Shown here: positions 7,700 to 9,730 of the stretch, one piece after another
Layout of the letters: every line of letters begins with the position of its first letter
Position numbering within the stretch: the first letter of the stretch is position 1
NCBI GenBank assembly: GCA_003521815.1
Contig: DPHE01000063.1
Span: 28,836-38,565, forward strand
Origin: Colwellia sp.
Lineage (GTDB): Bacteria; Pseudomonadota; Gammaproteobacteria; Enterobacterales; Alteromonadaceae
Direction of reading: 5' to 3'
DNA length: 9,730 nucleotides
The notes under the pieces: model-generated
What the model was told of the DNA's origin: nothing
Databases searched by the model: none
Seen by the model: only the letters and a program-made list of their open reading frames with translations
Made by a program: the position numbers and the translations under genes

Positions 7700-7700
7700 T
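7672..7700 (-). other. 9-bp inverted repeat at the end of the radical SAM gene
   Basis: ATGAGAGTA (7672-7680) and TACTCTCAT (7692-7700) pair perfectly around an 11-base AT-only-but-one loop. On the minus strand the hairpin begins at the last base of the TAA stop codon, a usual place for a terminator or mRNA 3'-end stem. No T-run follows it on that strand, so efficient termination is doubtful. Confidence 0.4.
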
Positions 7701-9355
7701 TAGCTCATATGCCTTTGTTGTCGCTGTAATGACTTATTTTTACTTGTTGATTGAACCTGCGCAACCGCATAAAGATTGAGTCCGTTAAAAAGGCTTTTTA
7801 ATTTCGATGCGTGGTAGTCTAATTCAATCTTTGAAATAACCAGTTGATGTTTTTCTGGAAATAAAGCTTCTACTGATTGCGAAATTAGCTCAAATAACTT
7901 TTTCAGGTTAATTTTATGGATTTGCCCAGTTTTGTTAAAAATCCACTCTGTAATCGCCATGAAATCGTCAAAAGGTTTATCAGATAATATATGCGGTAGT
8001 GCGTATTTAAAACGTCCTGAATTACCAATCATGTCCCAATATCGTGCAAAGCGATTAATACGTTGCATGGTGGTAAAACTAACCCTATCAGTACTTAGTA
8101 TATTAAATGGCGGCAATGGATTAAAGCGCAGATCGAATGCTTCTGTGTGTCGAATTATTGGGCTGCCTTTTAAACGTTTCAGAATACCCATTTGAATTTC
8201 ATGAGGGCGACAATGATAGAGTTGATTGAAGCTATCTTTAAATGTGTCAAAGGTTTCACCTGGTAAACCAAAAATGAGATCGGCGTGAATATGTGCGTTG
8301 GTATTATCTTTTAACCAGATTAAATTATCTTTTGACTTGGCGTTATTTTGCTTACGGCTAATATTAGCTTGTACCTCAGTGTTAAAAGTTTGTATCCCTA
8401 TTTCAAATTGTAAACTTCCCTCAGGAAACTGCGTTAACAACTCTTTTAGCTTTCTAGGCAGATGATCGGGTACCACTTCAAAATGCAAATAGAGATCGTC
8501 AGTCATTCGGTCTAAGAAAAACTGCATAATTTTTATCGTGGTGTTAATGTTTAAATTAAAGGTTCTATCGATAAATTTAAAGTTTCTTGCACCCCGTTGA
8601 TAGAGAATTTCCATTTGTTCAAGAAATAATGTTAATTCAAATGGGGTAGATTTTTTGTCTAAAGACGATAAACAAAATTCACATTTAAATGGGCAGCCAC
8701 GCGACGCTTCAACATAAAGAAGACGGTGTTTTAAATCGTCATCGGTATAATACTGATAAGGCAATGCTATTTCTTCTAACGGAACGGGTTTTGAGTTGAG
8801 AATTTTTTTGTCAGGTGGTGTTTCATTGATAATATCTTTACACAGTTGATAAAAACTGACATCTGCCGGACCCGTTAATACATAATCTGCACAGCCGACA
8901 ATAGCTTGCTTTTCAGTTTCATAGCTTACTTCAGGGCCACCTAAAATAATCTTGATTTCTGGTGCAATCACTTTTAATAAGTTAACAACATCCGTCGTTT
9001 CAACGATGTTCCATATATAAACACCAAAACCTACAATATCAGGTTTTGATTCTAATATTTGTTCAACAATATCAATGGCTCGAGTTTGGATAATAAACTC
9101 TTTTATTTCACAATACCCCTGTAATTCTTTTAAATTAGCGTAAAGATAACGTAAACCAAAACTAGTGTGAAAGAACTTTGCGTTAAGTGTAGAAAGCACA
9201 ATTTTAGGCGATACTTTATCCATTTCATGGCGGCTTTGATGAATAACCGCGGTACTATTTTCTGTCGAATCAAACTTTATTGAATCTTGAGTATTATCTT
9301 GAGTTAGATTAATTTGCCTAACGGTTAGTTCGGGGAGATTTATTTGCTCTGCCAT
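7700..9355 (-). CDS. B12-binding-domain radical SAM protein, DUF4080 type
   Basis: A 551-residue cytoplasmic enzyme of unknown substrate. A Gln/Asn/Thr-rich low-complexity leader (about 1-48) precedes a cobalamin-binding-like Rossmann domain (about 50-185) with KIVLSTLNAKFFHTSFGLRY, DIVGFGVYIWN and ILGGPEVSYE. No DxHxxG motif is visible, so classical base-off histidine ligation is not supported. The radical SAM domain carries ASRGCPFKCEFC, the CxxxCxxC motif that holds the 4Fe-4S cluster (Cys221, Cys225, Cys228; bases 8672-8695), and later GLPGETFDTF. The C-terminal part (about 370-520) resembles DUF4080, found behind this domain pair. Relatives modify unreactive carbons, often by methylation, but the reaction here is unknown. 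An in-frame TTG at 9391 would add 12 residues, but it overlaps a TATAAT box and would lie before the expected transcript start, so the ATG at 9355 is preferred. The only AAGG is 15 bases upstream. A later ATG at 9223 is also possible. Confidence 0.88.
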   Translation of the reverse strand: MAEQINLPELTVRQINLTQDNTQDSIKFDSTENSTAVIHQSRHEMDKVSPKIVLSTLNAKFFHTSFGLRYLYANLKELQGYCEIKEFIIQTRAIDIVEQILESKPDIVGFGVYIWNIVETTDVVNLLKVIAPEIKIILGGPEVSYETEKQAIVGCADYVLTGPADVSFYQLCKDIINETPPDKKILNSKPVPLEEIALPYQYYTDDDLKHRLLYVEASRGCPFKCEFCLSSLDKKSTPFELTLFLEQMEILYQRGARNFKFIDRTFNLNINTTIKIMQFFLDRMTDDLYLHFEVVPDHLPRKLKELLTQFPEGSLQFEIGIQTFNTEVQANISRKQNNAKSKDNLIWLKDNTNAHIHADLIFGLPGETFDTFKDSFNQLYHCRPHEIQMGILKRLKGSPIIRHTEAFDLRFNPLPPFNILSTDRVSFTTMQRINRFARYWDMIGNSGRFKYALPHILSDKPFDDFMAITEWIFNKTGQIHKINLKKLFELISQSVEALFPEKHQLVISKIELDYHASKLKSLFNGLNLYAVAQVQSTSKNKSLQRQQRHMS

Positions 9356-9390
9356 TATGTATTTTAAATACCTTAGATAATATTGCAGCA

Positions 9391-9396
9391 ATTATA
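9391..9396 (-). promoter_or_regulatory. -10 box of the radical SAM gene
   Basis: On the minus strand this is a perfect TATAAT, 35 bases before the preferred ATG. No close TTGACA match lies 16-18 bases upstream, so recognition may need an activator or the box may be chance in AT-rich sequence. Its position argues against the TTG at 9391 as the start codon. Confidence 0.45.
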
Positions 9397-9400
9397 CTGT

Positions 9401-9424
9401 GATTGCTTACGTTATTCAGCAATC
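9401..9424. promoter_or_regulatory. inverted repeat at the -35 region, possible operator
   Basis: GATTGCT (9401-9407) and AGCAATC (9418-9424) are perfect 7-bp arms separated by ten bases. The dyad begins four bases upstream of the TATAAT box and covers the expected -35 region of the radical SAM promoter. That is a good position for a dimeric regulator. No regulator gene is nearby, and the match may be chance. Confidence 0.3.
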
Positions 9425-9588
9425 TTATTTTACACAACCTAAAATATAAACAATAAAACCAATGGGAACGTAAAACACCCTACGGAAATTAAAATCGGAT
9501 GAACATTTAGGATATAAGAATATTCATAGTACCAGGATTAGTAAACTAAAGACGAAAACAAACCATTAATTTAAAATTAGCTGATTCT
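9425..9588. other. AT-rich spacer with no gene visible
   Basis: Within the roughly 360-base non-coding stretch from 9356 to 9715, this middle part has no open frame longer than a few codons on either strand. The only structure seen is an imperfect dyad, ATGAACAT (9499-9506) against ATATTCAT (9520-9527), which is weak. I can assign no function. Confidence 0.4.
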
Positions 9589-9594
9589 TATAAT
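9589..9594 (+). promoter_or_regulatory. plus-strand TATAAT box, possible promoter of a small RNA
   Basis: A perfect TATAAT followed by the GC-rich stretch GCCCCGG resembles the -10 and discriminator of stable-RNA promoters. The -35 position holds only a weak match (ttaatt, 9566-9571, 17-base spacer). A transcript starting near 9601 would run about 110 bases, through a small GGTTTA/TAAACC hairpin (9628-9645), to the terminator at 9677-9712. No protein frame is present in this interval. Confidence 0.25.
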
Positions 9595-9676
9595 GCCCCG
9601 GAGAGAGAGGTTTAAAAGGTACTCGAAGGTTTAGTGCTATAAACCCATTACTTAAATATTTTAAACGCTAGAAAGC

Positions 9677-9712
9677 AAAAATCCGCTAACCTTTCGATTA
9701 GCGGATTTTTTT
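9677..9712. terminator. strong bidirectional intrinsic terminator
   Basis: AATCCGCTAA (9680-9689) and TTAGCGGATT (9698-9707) form a perfect 10-bp stem with an 8-base loop; flanking A/T pairs extend it to 13 bp. A run of seven T (9706-9712) follows on the plus strand, and the five A at 9677-9681 give a T-run on the minus strand. It lies three bases past the 3' end of the minus-strand tRNA, so ending that transcript is its most likely job. It would also stop plus-strand transcription. Confidence 0.88.
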
Positions 9713-9715
9713 ATG

Positions 9716-9730
9716 TGGCGGTGAGATAGA
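9716..9730 (-). tRNA. 3' end of a tRNA, probably tRNA-Ser (cut by window edge)
   Basis: Read on the minus strand, the final 15 bases are TCTATCTCACCGCCA. This fits the last bases of a T-stem, a seven-base acceptor 3' strand (TCTCACC), a G discriminator and an encoded CCA. The combination of CTCACC, G and CCA is typical of gammaproteobacterial serine tRNAs. The terminator just beyond it supports a stable-RNA gene. The rest, including the anticodon, lies outside the window, so the amino acid is an inference. Confidence 0.6.

Noticed and set aside
1305..8195. Several plus-strand open frames of 66-92 codons inside the transporter, sbcC, sbcD and radical SAM genes
   Set aside because: They lie fully antisense to long genes with clear family motifs, show no recognisable domains, and are expected by chance opposite AT-rich, Gln- and Leu-rich coding sequence.
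9716..9730. tRNA 3' end as an integration site for a mobile element
   Set aside because: No integrase and no direct repeat of the tRNA end are visible elsewhere in the window; the adjacent terminator is intact.

Overview
The window is AT-rich, densely coded and chromosomal in character. It most likely comes from a marine gammaproteobacterium of the Alteromonadales, with Colwellia or Thalassotalea and relatives the best guess. That placement is inferred from base composition and from the resemblance of SbcC, SbcD, YbaK and the SlyD-like protein to gammaproteobacterial versions; no ribosomal RNA is present to confirm it.

Layout. Positions 68-6819 hold five genes, all on the minus strand. In transcription order they are sbcD, sbcC (ATGA overlap with sbcD), an EamA/DMT-family membrane transporter with a GTG start, a SlyD-like FKBP prolyl isomerase with a histidine-rich tail, and a small protein resembling antibiotic biosynthesis monooxygenase (ABM) domains. 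Gaps after sbcC are 39, 52 and 98 bases, with no convincing intrinsic terminator between the genes, so partial read-through is possible. A short hairpin does span the sbcC stop codon. Divergent from sbcD, across a 102-base gap, is ybaK on the plus strand, coding for a Cys-tRNA(Pro) deacylase. A 310-base non-coding stretch follows, with two hairpins and possibly a dispersed repeat. Next comes a large minus-strand gene for a B12-binding radical SAM protein with a DUF4080-type C-terminus. Its upstream region carries a perfect TATAAT box and a 7-bp inverted repeat. The right edge holds a strong bidirectional hairpin terminator and the last 15 bases of a minus-strand tRNA, probably tRNA-Ser, cut by the window boundary.

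Function. SbcC and SbcD form the Mre11/Rad50-type nuclease that opens DNA hairpins and processes DNA ends. YbaK removes cysteine wrongly loaded on tRNA-Pro. The SlyD-like protein is a folding helper and probable metal binder. Transporter substrate, radical SAM substrate and ABM-like role cannot be read from the sequence. The gene set looks like ordinary core genome.

I found no defence island, CRISPR array, prophage, insertion sequence or clearly new multi-gene system. The items most worth checking are a possible small RNA before the right-hand terminator, the structured spacer at about 7520-7700, an acidic insert in SbcD, and the orphan radical SAM gene.
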